From Albitalea sp966211955 (GTDB lineage: Bacteria; Pseudomonadota; Gammaproteobacteria; Burkholderiales; Burkholderiaceae_C), in the NCBI GenBank assembly GCA_966211955.1, contig CBIHOF010000013.1, positions 1 through 64,000 on the forward strand: 64,000 nt of DNA, in the 5' to 3' direction. This document shows positions 15,330 to 26,300 of this stretch, piece by piece. How positions within the stretch are numbered: the stretch's first letter is position 1; every line of letters starts with the position of its first letter. Made by a program: the position numbers and the translations under genes. Under the pieces are notes generated by a model. The model was not told the DNA's origin. It saw only the letters and a list, made by a program, of their open reading frames with translations, and made no database searches.

Positions 15330-16895
15330 GTGCGCAATATTCGTCGGATGACCTTGGGCGTGGCCCTTGGCATGGTTGCCGTGGCCGCGAACGCGCAAGG
15401 ACCGCAGCGGCAGGTACAGCTGGACGCATCGCGTGCGACAGTGCCGATGGATCGCTTCTTCGACCATTCCGTGGGAGCCGACTATCCCGGGACCACGGGG
15501 CGCGCGGAAAACCTGGCGCAGCTGAAGCTTGCGGTCGATGAACTCGGGTTTCGCTACGTGCGTTTTCACGACATCTTTCACGACGCGCTGGGCACCGTGC
15601 GCAAGGTCGATGGCCGCATCACCTATGACTTCACCGCGATCGACAAGCTGTACGACGCGCTGCTCGCACGCGGCATCAAGCCCTTTATCGAACTGGGCTT
15701 CACACCGGACGCCATGGCGACGTCCAGGCAGACGATCTTCTATTGGAAGGGCAACACCTCGCATCCGCAGCCGGGGCCCTGGTCGGAGCTGATCGATGCC
15801 TTCACGCGCCACTTGATCCAGCGCTATGGTGCGCAGGAGGTGCACAAGTGGCTCTTCGAAGTGTGGAACGAACCCAACCTCGATGGCTTCTGGGAGCGTG
15901 CCGACCAGGGCGCCTACTTCGAGCTGTACGCGAACACGGCGCGCACGATCAAGCGAGTCGATCCCGCCATCCGCGTGGGTGGCCCGTCCACTGCCGGCGC
16001 CGCCTGGGTACCCGAACTCCTCGCCTATGCCAAGACGAATGGCGTGCCGGTTGATTTCGTGACGACGCACACGTATGGCGTCGAAGAAGGCTATCTCGAC
16101 GAATTCGGCCAGTCCGACCGCAAGCTTTCGCCGAATCCGGAGTCGATCATCGGGGACGTCAAGCGCGTGCGCCAGGAGATTGAAGCCTCGGGATTCCCCG
16201 GACTGCCGCTGTACATCACCGAATGGAGCACGAGCTACAACCCGCGCGATCGCGTGCACGACAGCTACATCAGCGCGCCATGGATCTTGACCAAGTTGCG
16301 CAGCACGCGCGGCCACGCGCAGGCGATGAGCTACTGGACTTACAGCGACCTGTTCGAGGAACCCGGACCGCCGGACGCCCCTTTCCACGGCGGCTTCGGC
16401 TTGATGACGCGAGAAGGCGTTCGCAAGCCCGCGTGGTTCGCCTACAAGTACCTCAACGCCTTGCAAGGGATGGAAATCCCAAGCACGGACGATTGCCTCC
16501 TGGCCGCCACCGACGGCAAGAAGACCGCGGTACTGGCGTGGGACTGGCAGCAGGTCGAGCAGCCCGCCAGCAACAGCGTGTACTTCGGCAAGCCGGTGCC
16601 TGCTGTGGATGCGCGCTCAGTCAACTTGAACCTCAGCAGCCTGGCCGCGGGCAGCTACCGGCTGCAGGTCTACCGCACCGGCTACAAGACGAACGACGCG
16701 CAGACTGCCTACCTCGAGATGGGGTCGCCGAAGGCGCTGAGCAATGCGCAGCTCAAGAAGCTTCAACAGTTGACGGCGGACAAGCCCGAGCTCAGTCGGG
16801 TCGTTCGCGTGGGCCGCGACGGCAAGCTGCAGTGGAAGCTCCCCATGCGCAGCAACGACGTCGCGCTGCTGATCCTGGAACCAGTCAAGCCGTGA
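15330..16895 (+). CDS. GH39 beta-xylosidase
   Basis: Retaining exo-beta-xylosidase family enzyme. The TIM barrel contains FRYVRFHDIFHD, the acid/base Glu in LFEVWNEPNLDGFW, DFVTTHTYG and the nucleophile Glu in YITEWSTSY; a beta-sandwich C-terminal domain follows. The start is placed at GTG 15330 because GGGAG lies 5-6 nt upstream and it gives a compact signal peptide (VRNIRRMTLGVALGMVAVAANAQ). Upstream ATGs at 15249 and 15306 would add an unlikely polar leader. The gene is divergent from the ROK regulator and shares its control region. Its stop lies 8 nt from the convergent gene at 16904. Confidence 0.9.
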   Translation: MRNIRRMTLGVALGMVAVAANAQGPQRQVQLDASRATVPMDRFFDHSVGADYPGTTGRAENLAQLKLAVDELGFRYVRFHDIFHDALGTVRKVDGRITYDFTAIDKLYDALLARGIKPFIELGFTPDAMATSRQTIFYWKGNTSHPQPGPWSELIDAFTRHLIQRYGAQEVHKWLFEVWNEPNLDGFWERADQGAYFELYANTARTIKRVDPAIRVGGPSTAGAAWVPELLAYAKTNGVPVDFVTTHTYGVEEGYLDEFGQSDRKLSPNPESIIGDVKRVRQEIEASGFPGLPLYITEWSTSYNPRDRVHDSYISAPWILTKLRSTRGHAQAMSYWTYSDLFEEPGPPDAPFHGGFGLMTREGVRKPAWFAYKYLNALQGMEIPSTDDCLLAATDGKKTAVLAWDWQQVEQPASNSVYFGKPVPAVDARSVNLNLSSLAAGSYRLQVYRTGYKTNDAQTAYLEMGSPKALSNAQLKKLQQLTADKPELSRVVRVGRDGKLQWKLPMRSNDVALLILEPVKP

Positions 16896-16903
16896 ACGAT
16901 CAT

Positions 16904-17377
16904 TCAGCTGACCTTGGTCGGCACCCAATCGGTGAACACCTTGATCCGGGCGAGCTGGATGATGAGGGCATCCATCGCATGGGCAAGTTCGAACGGCGGC
17001 GGCTTGGCGCCTGAGGTCAGCGTCTCGTACATGCGCTGGAGGTCGGCCAGGCAGGCGTTGCTGTCGTCGGCGAACTGCGGGCTCGCACATTCGCCTCGAA
17101 AGCCGCCGCTGAAGAGCTGATGCGCGCAGCGGATCGTGGCCTTCAACTCCACGGACAGCAGCCGCGCGTCTGCGCCGCTCCTGCAGTCGGAGCGGAACTC
17201 CTCGACCAGGAGAATTGCCTGCCGTACGCAGGCTTCTTGCTGCGGACTGAGCGCTTCACGCCCCGGCCCTGGCGTGCCGCATAGCGCAGGGCCACTCTGG
17301 CCCACGGCGCACGATGGCATGCGCCCATCATCTGAGAAGGTGTTCAACATGGAATGCCACACGCTCTGATTGCTCAC
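16904..17377 (-). CDS. Hypothetical cysteine-containing protein
   Basis: Not recognised. The 157-residue product has about seven cysteines spread along its length (for example PSCAVG, EACVRQ, SDCRSG, IRCAHQ, GECASP, NACLAD) and a mostly helical C-terminal half (LQRMYETLTSG, FELAHAMDALIIQLARIKVF). No signal peptide or membrane segment is evident. It lies 121 nt downstream of the NarL-type regulator on the same strand, so it may be the third gene of that two-component operon. The start is uncertain: GTG 17377 lacks a clear Shine-Dalgarno sequence, and ATG 17350 is an alternative. Confidence 0.6.
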   Translation of the reverse strand: MSNQSVWHSMLNTFSDDGRMPSCAVGQSGPALCGTPGPGREALSPQQEACVRQAILLVEEFRSDCRSGADARLLSVELKATIRCAHQLFSGGFRGECASPQFADDSNACLADLQRMYETLTSGAKPPPFELAHAMDALIIQLARIKVFTDWVPTKVS

Positions 17378-17498
17378 GAAGCAAGCGTACCGAGCGACCT
17401 GCTCGCTTAACCATTGGCCGTGTCTGAACCTGCTCTCAGCCGTATTACCCGGCGAGGCGGAAAGGTCCGATCGGCGCTCGCGCGTGAGGCGTCAGCCG

Positions 17499-18137
17499 CT
17501 AGACGTCCACCAATTGGTTCTTGATCGCGTAGAGCACGAGCTCGGTGCGATTGGTCATGTTCATCTTCTTGAGCACGTGCGACTTGTGCGTGCTGACCGT
17601 CTTTTCGCTCAGCGACAGCTCGTCGGCAATCTCCCAGCCGCGCTTGCCGACCACGAGCATTTCGAAAATCTTGTATTCGCGCTCAGACAGGCGTGTGTGC
17701 AGCTGCTCGCCCTCGTCACGCGTGGCAATGCCCTGGGCGAGCCGCTCGGCGACCGTCGAACAGACATATCGGCCGCCACTGGCCACGCGCCGGATGGCGC
17801 GCACCACGTCTTCGGCGGCGTTTTCCTTGGTCATGTAGCCATCCGCACCGGCGCGCAGCGCCTGCGTGACGTACGGGTCCCCGCCGTGCGTGGTGATGAC
17901 GAGCACCCGCATGTTGCGCTGCAGGTGCTTGGCATGTGCGATGAGGTCCACGCCGCCTCGACCGGGCATCGACAGGTCGAGCACCGCCACGTCGATGGGG
18001 TGGTTGCGCAGTGCGTCGAAGACTTCGCCGCAGTCAGCGGCCTCCGCCACCACGCACATGTCGGTGTTCTCTTCCAGCAGGCGGCGCAGGCCTTGGCGGA
18101 ACATCCGGTGATCGTCGGCGACCAGAAGTCGAATCAT
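17499..18137 (-). CDS. NarL/FixJ-type response regulator
   Basis: Two-component response regulator. The receiver domain (1-~120) has the acidic pair in LLVADDHRMF, the phospho-acceptor Asp in VAVLDLSMPG and the conserved Lys in YMTKENA. A LuxR-type helix-turn-helix follows (RLSEREYKIFEML ... ELSLSEKTVSTHKSHVLKKM). ATG 18137 was preferred over GTG 18140 because GGAG lies 8 nt upstream. It pairs with the histidine kinase gene 133 nt upstream on the same strand. The pair faces the giant-protein/cupredoxin operon and is the obvious candidate regulator of it (inference from position). Confidence 0.93.
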   Translation of the reverse strand: MIRLLVADDHRMFRQGLRRLLEENTDMCVVAEAADCGEVFDALRNHPIDVAVLDLSMPGRGGVDLIAHAKHLQRNMRVLVITTHGGDPYVTQALRAGADGYMTKENAAEDVVRAIRRVASGGRYVCSTVAERLAQGIATRDEGEQLHTRLSEREYKIFEMLVVGKRGWEIADELSLSEKTVSTHKSHVLKKMNMTNRTELVLYAIKNQLVDV

Positions 18138-18273
18138 CACTGCTTCTCCAGCGTCAAGAAGTGAGGAAAAGGGTAGCCCAGCGTTACCTACTCGATGAGG
18201 CGTAGACCAGCTACTTCTCAGGGCGGGTATTGGCTACCTTTCCCATCAGATTTCTTACCATCTTCGAGTGCAC

Positions 18274-20076
18274 TCAAGCCGCAGCCAGAGGGCTCTCGAG
18301 CGCGAAGCTGATGCGCGTGCCCGCGCCGGCTGAGGAATCGATGGTCAGCCGCCCACCTGCGAGTACCGCGCGGTCGTGCATGTTCAGCAGCCCCTGGCCG
18401 ACCTTGCGCCCGCCCTGGCCGAGCGCAGTGGGGTCGAACCCCGCGCCATCGTCGGCCACCTCCACGCTGAAGTGCCCTCCTCGCTCGCTGACCACGATGC
18501 GCACCCGATTGGCTTGCGAATGCTTGGCGCAATTGAGCAGAGCCTCCTGGACGATGCGAAACACATCGGCCTCGACCGCGGGCGGCAGCCGGCCGGACAG
18601 GCCACCGCGGTGATCCACTTCGGCGGCAATGCCGGTGCGGCGCTCGAACTGCGCGGCCAGCGAACGAATGGCTTCCTCAAGCCCCGCATAGTCGAGCAAC
18701 GCAGGCCGCAACTCGGCACAGAACTCGCGGATGCTGATGATGGTGTCGCCCAGGAGCTGGCCCGTCTCGTGCAGGAGATCCTGCTCCTCGGGCGCGGTTG
18801 GCAGGACACTTCGCTCCACTGCCTTCAGATTGAGCTGGATGGCCGCGAGGTTGGCCGACGTTCGGTCGTGCAGTTCGCGCGCCATGCGACGGCGCTCTTC
18901 TTCCTGCGAAAGCATGGCGCGGCGCGACAGCTCGGCCACGTGCTCGGCGTGCTCGATGCGTTCGCGCTCCAGCCGGCTTCGGGTGGCCACGTACTTCTGC
19001 CTGGCAATCGACCACCACGCGAAAAGTGCCAGCAGCACGCCGGCCATGACCAGTCCGAGGCTCATGATGCGATTCAACTCTGCAAACGCCTCGACCTCAT
19101 CGAGCTTGGCCACCAGCACCCAGGGCGTGCCGCGCACGAGCACGGCGTAGGCGAGGACTGCATCGCCGTCATCGTCCAGTCCGCGCACGAAACCCAGCCC
19201 CTTCCGATCGAACGCAGCCCACATCGACTGTGTGTCGCTGCTCTTGATGTGCCTCAATTGCTGGCCCGGCGAATGCGCGAGCGAATCATTGAGCACCACC
19301 ACGGAGGAACCCTCCCGGCGCACGAGCAGTACCTCGGAGGAGTCGCGCCGCGAGACGCCCGGCCTCACCAGGTGGAACAGCTCCCGGCCCGGATCGATGT
19401 CGACCTCAATGAGCGCACGGCCCGCGGGGCCCGCCACCGGCGTGACCAGGTCAAGGAACAGGATCCGCCGTGCGCTGCCGGTGGTGCCCGTCACGTCACC
19501 GACGCGAGGCCAGGCCGCATCGGATGTCTCGGCCGCGAGGTCTCGCGCACGCTGGCGAGCCAGATCGGAATCGGCGCCGACGACGGTTCCGAACCAGCGC
19601 TCGCCCGATGCGGGGTCGCGCACAAGCACCGAGTCGAAGTGCGATGTTCGCGTCAGGCGCCAGAGGTCGTCCTGCATGTCCTTGGTGGTTTCGGCGCTGA
19701 GCGTGCGCCCGGTCTTTCGCGCTTCGAGTGCCTCGATGAACTCCCAGCTGTCGGCCCACACATGAACGTCGTGGCGCGTGTCCTCGATCCACGACTGCAC
19801 AAGCGACTCCTTGAGCTGCGCGATCTCTTCGAGCCGCTGGCTCACCGAGCGCTCGACCAGCGCCACACCCTGCAAATAGGTCAGCACGCCAATGATCACC
19901 ATGCCAACCAGCAAGGTGCCGGTCGCAGCGCTCGGCGACGACCACGCCTTTCTTGGCCCACCCCCTGAAACGCGGGGGTCCTGGCCGTCGCGATCCTTAA
20001 GCTTTGTCAAAGCTTCGCGCAGGCGGGTGATCACCCCGCTTTGCGTGGTTGGTGGCGATGTATCGGGCGTGGCCAT
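18274..20076 (-). CDS. NarX/DegS-type membrane sensor histidine kinase
   Basis: Sensor kinase of the HisKA_3 family. A cytoplasmic N-terminal tail is followed by a membrane segment (GTLLVGMVIIGVLTYLQGVA, ~50-72) and a ~260-residue periplasmic sensor region, probably a double-Cache-like fold. A second membrane segment (MSLGLVMAGVLLALFAWW, ~340-358) leads to a coiled coil, the dimerisation/phosphoacceptor His in RELHDRTSANL, and a HATPase domain (FRIVQEALLNCAKHS, ADDGAGF, GQGLLNM). 600 residues is typical. Its partner is the regulator at 17499-18137. The large extracytoplasmic domain suggests sensing of an external small molecule, but no ligand can be assigned. ATG 20076 has only a weak Shine-Dalgarno sequence. 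Confidence 0.92.
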   Translation of the reverse strand: MATPDTSPPTTQSGVITRLREALTKLKDRDGQDPRVSGGGPRKAWSSPSAATGTLLVGMVIIGVLTYLQGVALVERSVSQRLEEIAQLKESLVQSWIEDTRHDVHVWADSWEFIEALEARKTGRTLSAETTKDMQDDLWRLTRTSHFDSVLVRDPASGERWFGTVVGADSDLARQRARDLAAETSDAAWPRVGDVTGTTGSARRILFLDLVTPVAGPAGRALIEVDIDPGRELFHLVRPGVSRRDSSEVLLVRREGSSVVVLNDSLAHSPGQQLRHIKSSDTQSMWAAFDRKGLGFVRGLDDDGDAVLAYAVLVRGTPWVLVAKLDEVEAFAELNRIMSLGLVMAGVLLALFAWWSIARQKYVATRSRLERERIEHAEHVAELSRRAMLSQEEERRRMARELHDRTSANLAAIQLNLKAVERSVLPTAPEEQDLLHETGQLLGDTIISIREFCAELRPALLDYAGLEEAIRSLAAQFERRTGIAAEVDHRGGLSGRLPPAVEADVFRIVQEALLNCAKHSQANRVRIVVSERGGHFSVEVADDGAGFDPTALGQGGRKVGQGLLNMHDRAVLAGGRLTIDSSAGAGTRISFALESPLAAA

Positions 20077-20339
20077 TTGTCTGCACGTGACCCTGCGTCA
20101 TTCAGCTTGGCGCATTCCAGCAGCAAACACGTGGCGTGAACAGCGGGCGTTCCCTGCACGACCGTCCGCCATGGGGGCCCACCCTCCAACCCTCAGGCGC
20201 GTCTGACCCCGCGGCGCGACGTGTCCGACTCGCGAATCGTCCCGGCCCGATGTCGCGCGCCCGGCTGTGAAGAGAGATTAGCGGCATCGCATCGCAGTTG
20301 ATTCTTGTGTACTGGCCCAGCATGAGGGGGAGCGTGACC
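20077..20339. promoter_or_regulatory. Divergent intergenic region between sensor kinase and giant-protein operon
   Basis: These 263 nt must hold the promoters of the leftward two-component system and the rightward operon. A strong Shine-Dalgarno sequence (GAGGGGGAG) precedes the giant gene. No convincing sigma-70 hexamer pair or clear operator was recognised by eye. Confidence 0.4.
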
Positions 20340-23300
20340 ATGGCAAACCAGAGTAGCGCCACGTTGTTCGAGAAGATCGGCCTGTCCCTCGCGCGCATTG
20401 CGGCCACGCTGGCATGCGCGGCCGTCGCGCTGGGTGCAACGGCTGCCACCATGCCGCTGTCGATCAAGGTCATCGGCGTTGCCGCCGACGGCAGCGAAAC
20501 CGAGATCACCACGGATTACCGCTGGACCGTGGAGCAGGACGCCACCAAGCTCTCCGTTCCCGGCCAGCCCGCCACCAAGGCGAACTACTCCTTCAGCTTT
20601 CACCCGAGCTACATGCCGGTGATCGCCGCGGGCCGCACGGGCACCGACTCGTCGAAGGCTCACGCCGGTTGCGCGGCCGCGGCCGCATCGGCCGCGCCGC
20701 GCCCCGCCGGCTGCGACCCCGACGTGTATCGCCTCTACATGCAGCCGCTGCCCACCCTCGACACGGCCAACCGCTACTACGTGTCGATCGCGGCCGATGG
20801 TTACCAGATGGGCGGCGCGCCCGTCGTGTTCGGACCCTCGGGCGCCACGGCCACGGTCTACGTCAATGCCTACAACCTGCCCACCGCGCAGGTGTCGGTG
20901 TTCGCATTCGAGGACAACAGCCCCATCAATGGCGCGCCCGATCTCCCGCAGGAGACGGGCCTTGCGAACTTCACCGTGCAACTGCTCGAAGCCGGCGGAA
21001 CCTACGGCCAATCGGGCGGGCAAGTGACGCAGGATGCATTCGGCAACCCGTTGGGCACCACCTACAGCGATGACCAGGGCACCGTGCTCCAGCGCGGCAA
21101 GGGGATCGTGCTTACCGGGCCCGATGGCACGGCGACGATCAAGAACCTGTTCCCCGCGAAGTACACCGTGGTCATCGTGCCGCCGGTGGGCTCCGACTGG
21201 CACCAGACGTCCACCATCGAAGGCACGCGCGGCCAGGATGCCTGGGTCAAGAACGACGAGCCCTCGTTCTTCCAGGAATACGGCCCCCCGGGCCACCACG
21301 TGTTCATCGGCTTCACGCGCTCTGGCTTCATCGCGCGCAACACCAACAACACGCCGGTGCTCAACGGCACCCGCACCATCACCGGGCGGGTCGTGAACAT
21401 CCACAACTCGCGCCCGCCCGAGTACACGTTCTTCAACGGCGCACCCGTGCCCGAGTGCTGGGTCGGGCTGAACGAGACCGGCGGCGGCACGCGCGGCCTG
21501 TACGCCACCGCCTGCAAGAAGGACAGCACCTTCACCATTCCCAACGTGCCCAATGGCACCTACGAACTCGTGGTGTGGGACGAGCCGCTGGACATGATCA
21601 TCGGCACCACCACGGTGACGGTGAACAACGCCAATGTCGCGATGGGCGACGTGCCGGTGTTCAGTTGGTTCGCGCGCTACCAAGGCCGCGTGTTCCAGGA
21701 CATCGATGGCACTGGCCTGCCCTACTTCGCCAAGGCCTGGGACCGGCCCTACATCGAAGTCGACCCGGTCACCGGCATCGAGCATGAGGTCACCAGGCAC
21801 TACAACGCAGGCGACCTGAAGCCAGCATTCGGCGAAGGCATCGCCAACAACATCCGTTTCCGCGACGGCAGCATCTACCAGTCGGTCGCGACCAAGAAGG
21901 ACGGCACCTTCGCGTTCACCGAGCTCTTCCCGTTCTTCAACTGGATGATCGCGGAGATCGACTACGCGCGCTTCAAGGCGACAGGGGCGACCATCGTCAC
22001 CGACGCGGGCGGCGCGATCCCCGTGGTGGCCGATCCGACCTCGCCCACCAAGACCAGCCCCGATCCGAGCGTGATCAGCAAGCTGTGGAAGGCCGAGATC
22101 GGCCAGTACGGCAGCAACGATCCGGCCTTTGCGTACAACCCGTGGCTGCGGCTGAATCCGCAGCCGCAGCCGTGCTCGCAGGAAGAGGTCGATGCCAACA
22201 CCAATGCGCTCGATCCCAATGGCTGCACGAGCGTTGGGCAGACACGCTTCTTCCGCCAGGAGCAGGGCGTGATCCTGCTCGAAGGCATGCAAGGCTTCCT
22301 CGGCCTGACCAACCACATCGAGTGGGGCAAGCAGCCATATGCCTTCAACGAGAACGGCGGCATCGCGGGCATCGTGCACTACGCCATCACCCGCGCCGAG
22401 GACGACCCGCGCTTCGCCGCGGCCGAGAACTGGGAGCCCGGCATTCCGCACGTGCAGGTCAACCTGTACCTCGATTGCGACGGCGACGGCATCCCCGACA
22501 AGCCGAAGAACGATGGCGGCGGCCAATGCGTCGACGGCGCGGCCGGCCTGAGCACGCTGGGCTACCAGTACAAGAAGCCTGACGTGGACAACTTCCCCTT
22601 CTGCTGGCACGAAGGCACTTGTGCGCGCGGTCCGGAAGACGTGGTCAACAGCGGCGACGGAACCACCTTCAGTGAAGGCGACGTCTTCAAGTGGGGCAGC
22701 GGCGACCAGCTCGCGGTGGGCATCGGCACCACCGACAGCTGGGACGACAAGATTCCGCAGGGCTGCCCGAAGAGCGCGAGCACGCTGGCAGCGGGCAACG
22801 GCGGCATTCCGTTCGACCCGATCACTGCCGACCTCGACTGCTTCGACGGCCTGTACAACTTCAACCAGGTGCGTCCGGCCGTGTTCGACGGCGGCTATGC
22901 CTTCGGCCGCGTGGCCGGCCAGGCCGAGCTGCCCATGCTCATCGGCGCCGAGGGCCGCGGCAAGTACATCGTCGAAGCGGTTGCGCCCCCGGGGTACCTG
23001 CACCAGGGCAACGGCGACAAGAACGTGGTGTTTGGCGATGCGCTGATGTCGCGCCCGGTGGCCCTGCCCTTCGAGTGCGTGGGCGAGGAGCTCGATGTTC
23101 CCGCCAAGCTCACGCTGTTCCCGGGCGAGGACAACCCCAACTACGGCAGCCCGCAATTCCCGAACAACAAATGGCGCAAGTGCGACATGAAGGCCCTGCC
23201 GCTGGTGCCGGGCACCAACCCCGCGCCTGACTTCTACATGTTCACCGAGGCGCCGGTGGCGGGCCACGGCGTTGGCTTCATCCTCGACGACACGGCCAGC

Positions 23301-26300
23301 GAGTTCAACCGCTTCGCCCCGACCTTCGGCGAGAAGTACGCCCCGCCGCACCTGCCCGTGTCGGTGCAGGACTGGACGGGCCGCGAGATCACGCGCGTGT
23401 ACTCCGACCAGTTCGGCTCGTACAACTTCCTCGTGCCATCGAGCTTCACGATCAACCCGCCGTTTCCGTCGGGCGTGATGCCGAGCATGATGGTCTCGTG
23501 CATGAACCATCCCGGCCCGATCACGGACGAGCGTGCAACCCTGGCCGACGGAGTGACGCCGAACCCGACCTTCGGCCAGAAGATCATCGACCCGTACTTC
23601 AACCGCAAGTACACGCAGTTCTGCTACACGCTGCAGTACCTGCCGGGCAAGACGACCTACCTCGATACCCCCGTGCTCCCGATCGCGGCCTTCGCCTCGG
23701 TCGAGAAGAACCCGCTGGACTGCGAATGCCAGGACGGCACGCCCGCGATCTACTCCGCCAGCAACGGCATGAACGGCCCGTGGGTGCCGGCCGGTGGCGG
23801 GCAGTTGACGATCGTGTCCTCGGGCTCCGCCGTCGAGGTGGCCAACCCTGCATATGACCCGACGAACCCCGCGTCGCCCAAGCTGATCACGCGCGACTAC
23901 GGCTTCGGCAACGTGGCGGGAACGGTGCGCATCGGCAGCACGGTGCTCACGCTGTCGGGCGCCTGGAGCAAGGATCTGCTGACGGTCAACGTGCCCAATG
24001 GCGTGAGCGGCCAGCTCAGCATCACGCGCGGTGACAACGGGCGCGAGTCGGTGGTCGGACTCACCGTGCATGCGGACGGCGCCACGCCGCCGCGTCGCGT
24101 GAACCCGGGTGGCACGGATGCCACGGGCTGCGGCGCCGGCGCGGCGCCCCCATGCAAGTCGATCCAGCGCGCGATCGACGAGTCGAGCGCGGGCCAGCTC
24201 ATCACCGTGGCGCCCGGCACCTACAACGAGTACGTGATCATGGACAAGCGCGTGCGCCTGCAGGGCTGGGGCGCGGGCTCGGTGGCGATCAACGCTTCCA
24301 AGGCGAGCTCGGGCGGCCTGGCCGCGTGGCGCGCGCTGTTGAACAAGAAGGTCGATGCGCGCTGCGGCACGCCCAACGGCTCGACCGACATCGCGCATTG
24401 CCCGGCCAACACGCCGATCGACCCGGACACCGGCAATCCGACGATCGTCGCCGGCGTCAACAGGAGCTTCGACCCGCTGCCCGGCCAGACGCTCGGCATC
24501 AATTCGGGCAACAACGAACCGCTGCTGTTCGGTGCCGAGGAAGGCCCGGGCGTGCTGGTGGTTGGCCGCGGCAACGCCGCCGGCACCAACTGCACGGGCA
24601 CGGGCAACGCACTGCGCATCGACGGGATCACCGTCACCGGCTCCGACGCGGGCGGCGGCATCCTCGCAAGTGGCTATGCCTGCAACCTGCAGGTCACGAA
24701 CAACCGCGTGGTCGCCAACTACGGCACCTACGGCGGTGGCGTGCGCATCGGCCACACCGAGCTCGTCAACGGCGATGTGTTCACCGACGCGGTGAACCGC
24801 GATGTCTCCATCCACCACAACTGGATCGCAGAGAACGGTGCGACCGAATCCGGCGGCGGCGGCGGCGTCACCATCGGCACGGGCGCGAACAACTACTCGG
24901 TGGCGAGCAACTACGTCTGCGGCAATTTCTCGATGTCCGACGGCGGCGGCGTGAGCCACTGGGGCCAGTCAGGCGGCACCAACACGATTGCGCGCAACAA
25001 GATCGTGCTGAACCAGACCTTCTTCCAGGGCGGGAACCCGACCGGCGGCGGCCTGTTCATCGGCGGCCAGGTTCCGGTGGGCGGCGGCAATTCCCCGGGC
25101 ACGGGCGACGTGAACGTCGATGCCAACCTGATCGAGTACAACAACGCCGGCTCCGGCGCGGGCGGCGGCGTGAGCATCGCGCGCACGGCCACCGGGGACG
25201 ACGTGGTTGTCACGAACAACATGATCGTCAACAACGCGACTGGCTTCGCGGGCGGCGGCGTGGCGTTCACCGAGATCCGCGGCGCGGGCGTCCGGCTGGT
25301 CAACAACACCATCGCCGACAACGCCAGCACCGCGACGAACCAGGAGTCGTTCCCTGCCGGTCCGAAGGTGCAGTCGAACGCGCAGATCGCGGGCGTCGCA
25401 TTGCGCGCAGGTGCCGGCACGACGGTGCCCTCCATCCTGAACAACATCATCTGGGGCAACCGGTCGTACCAGTGGAGCATCACGCCGACCGATCCGAACC
25501 AGCCGCAGACGACCGTGCTCACCGACGCGGGCATCTGGGACCTTGGCGTGGTCGGCAACGCGAGCCACACCGCCCTGGCGTCCACGCGCAGCATCGTGAG
25601 CGACGCCACCACCACGGCGGCCAACTGCACCAGCTGCACGGCAGCCACGGCAACGGACCTCAAGTTCGTACGGGCCATCAACTTCACGCCCCTCCCCGAT
25701 CCCGACCAGCCTGGCGTGCTGCCCGAGACCACCGTGATGCGCACCGCCCTCACCTTCGACGAAGGCGGCAACTTCATCAATGTGATCTTCAGCCCGCTGA
25801 CACCGTGGGACATCACCGAAGGCGCGACCTTCGGGACGCTGCGCGCCGACTATCACATCAACGACGGGTCGGTGGCCGTCAACGCGGGCGACAACCGCAG
25901 CGCTGCGAATCGTGTTCCCGCGACGGACTTCGATGCAGAGAGTCGACCGGTCTCCGGCGTCGACATCGGGGCCGACGAGCTGCCGATCCGCGCCGACCTG
26001 AGTGTCACGATGACGGACAACGTGACAAGCGCCGCACGCGGTGCAAGCGTGACCTATGTGATCGTGGTGACCAACAACGGCCCGACGGCCGTGGCGGCCG
26101 GCACGTTGACCGACTCATTGCCAGGCAGCGCACGGCTGACCGTCACGTCATGGACATGCTCCGCATCGGCGGGATCTTCGTGCACGGCCACGGGCACCGG
26201 CAACACGACGCGCTCGGGCGCGCTGAACCTGGCCGTCGGCGGCACGGCAACCTACACCCTCGTGGGCAGCGTGCCGGCGAATGCTCCGGCAGGCGCGTCC

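Noticed and set aside
20193..24959. 1588-codon minus-strand open frame opposite the giant gene
   Set aside because: Arg/Val/Ala/His-rich translation without domains, signal peptide or start signals. It is antisense to a well-supported secreted protein and is a typical high-GC shadow frame.
24600..25320. Tandem-repeat or CRISPR-like array from recurring GGCGGC/GGTGTG triplets
   Set aside because: The recurrences encode beta-helix turns (GGGV, NNxI) in one reading frame; there are no constant repeats with unique spacers.
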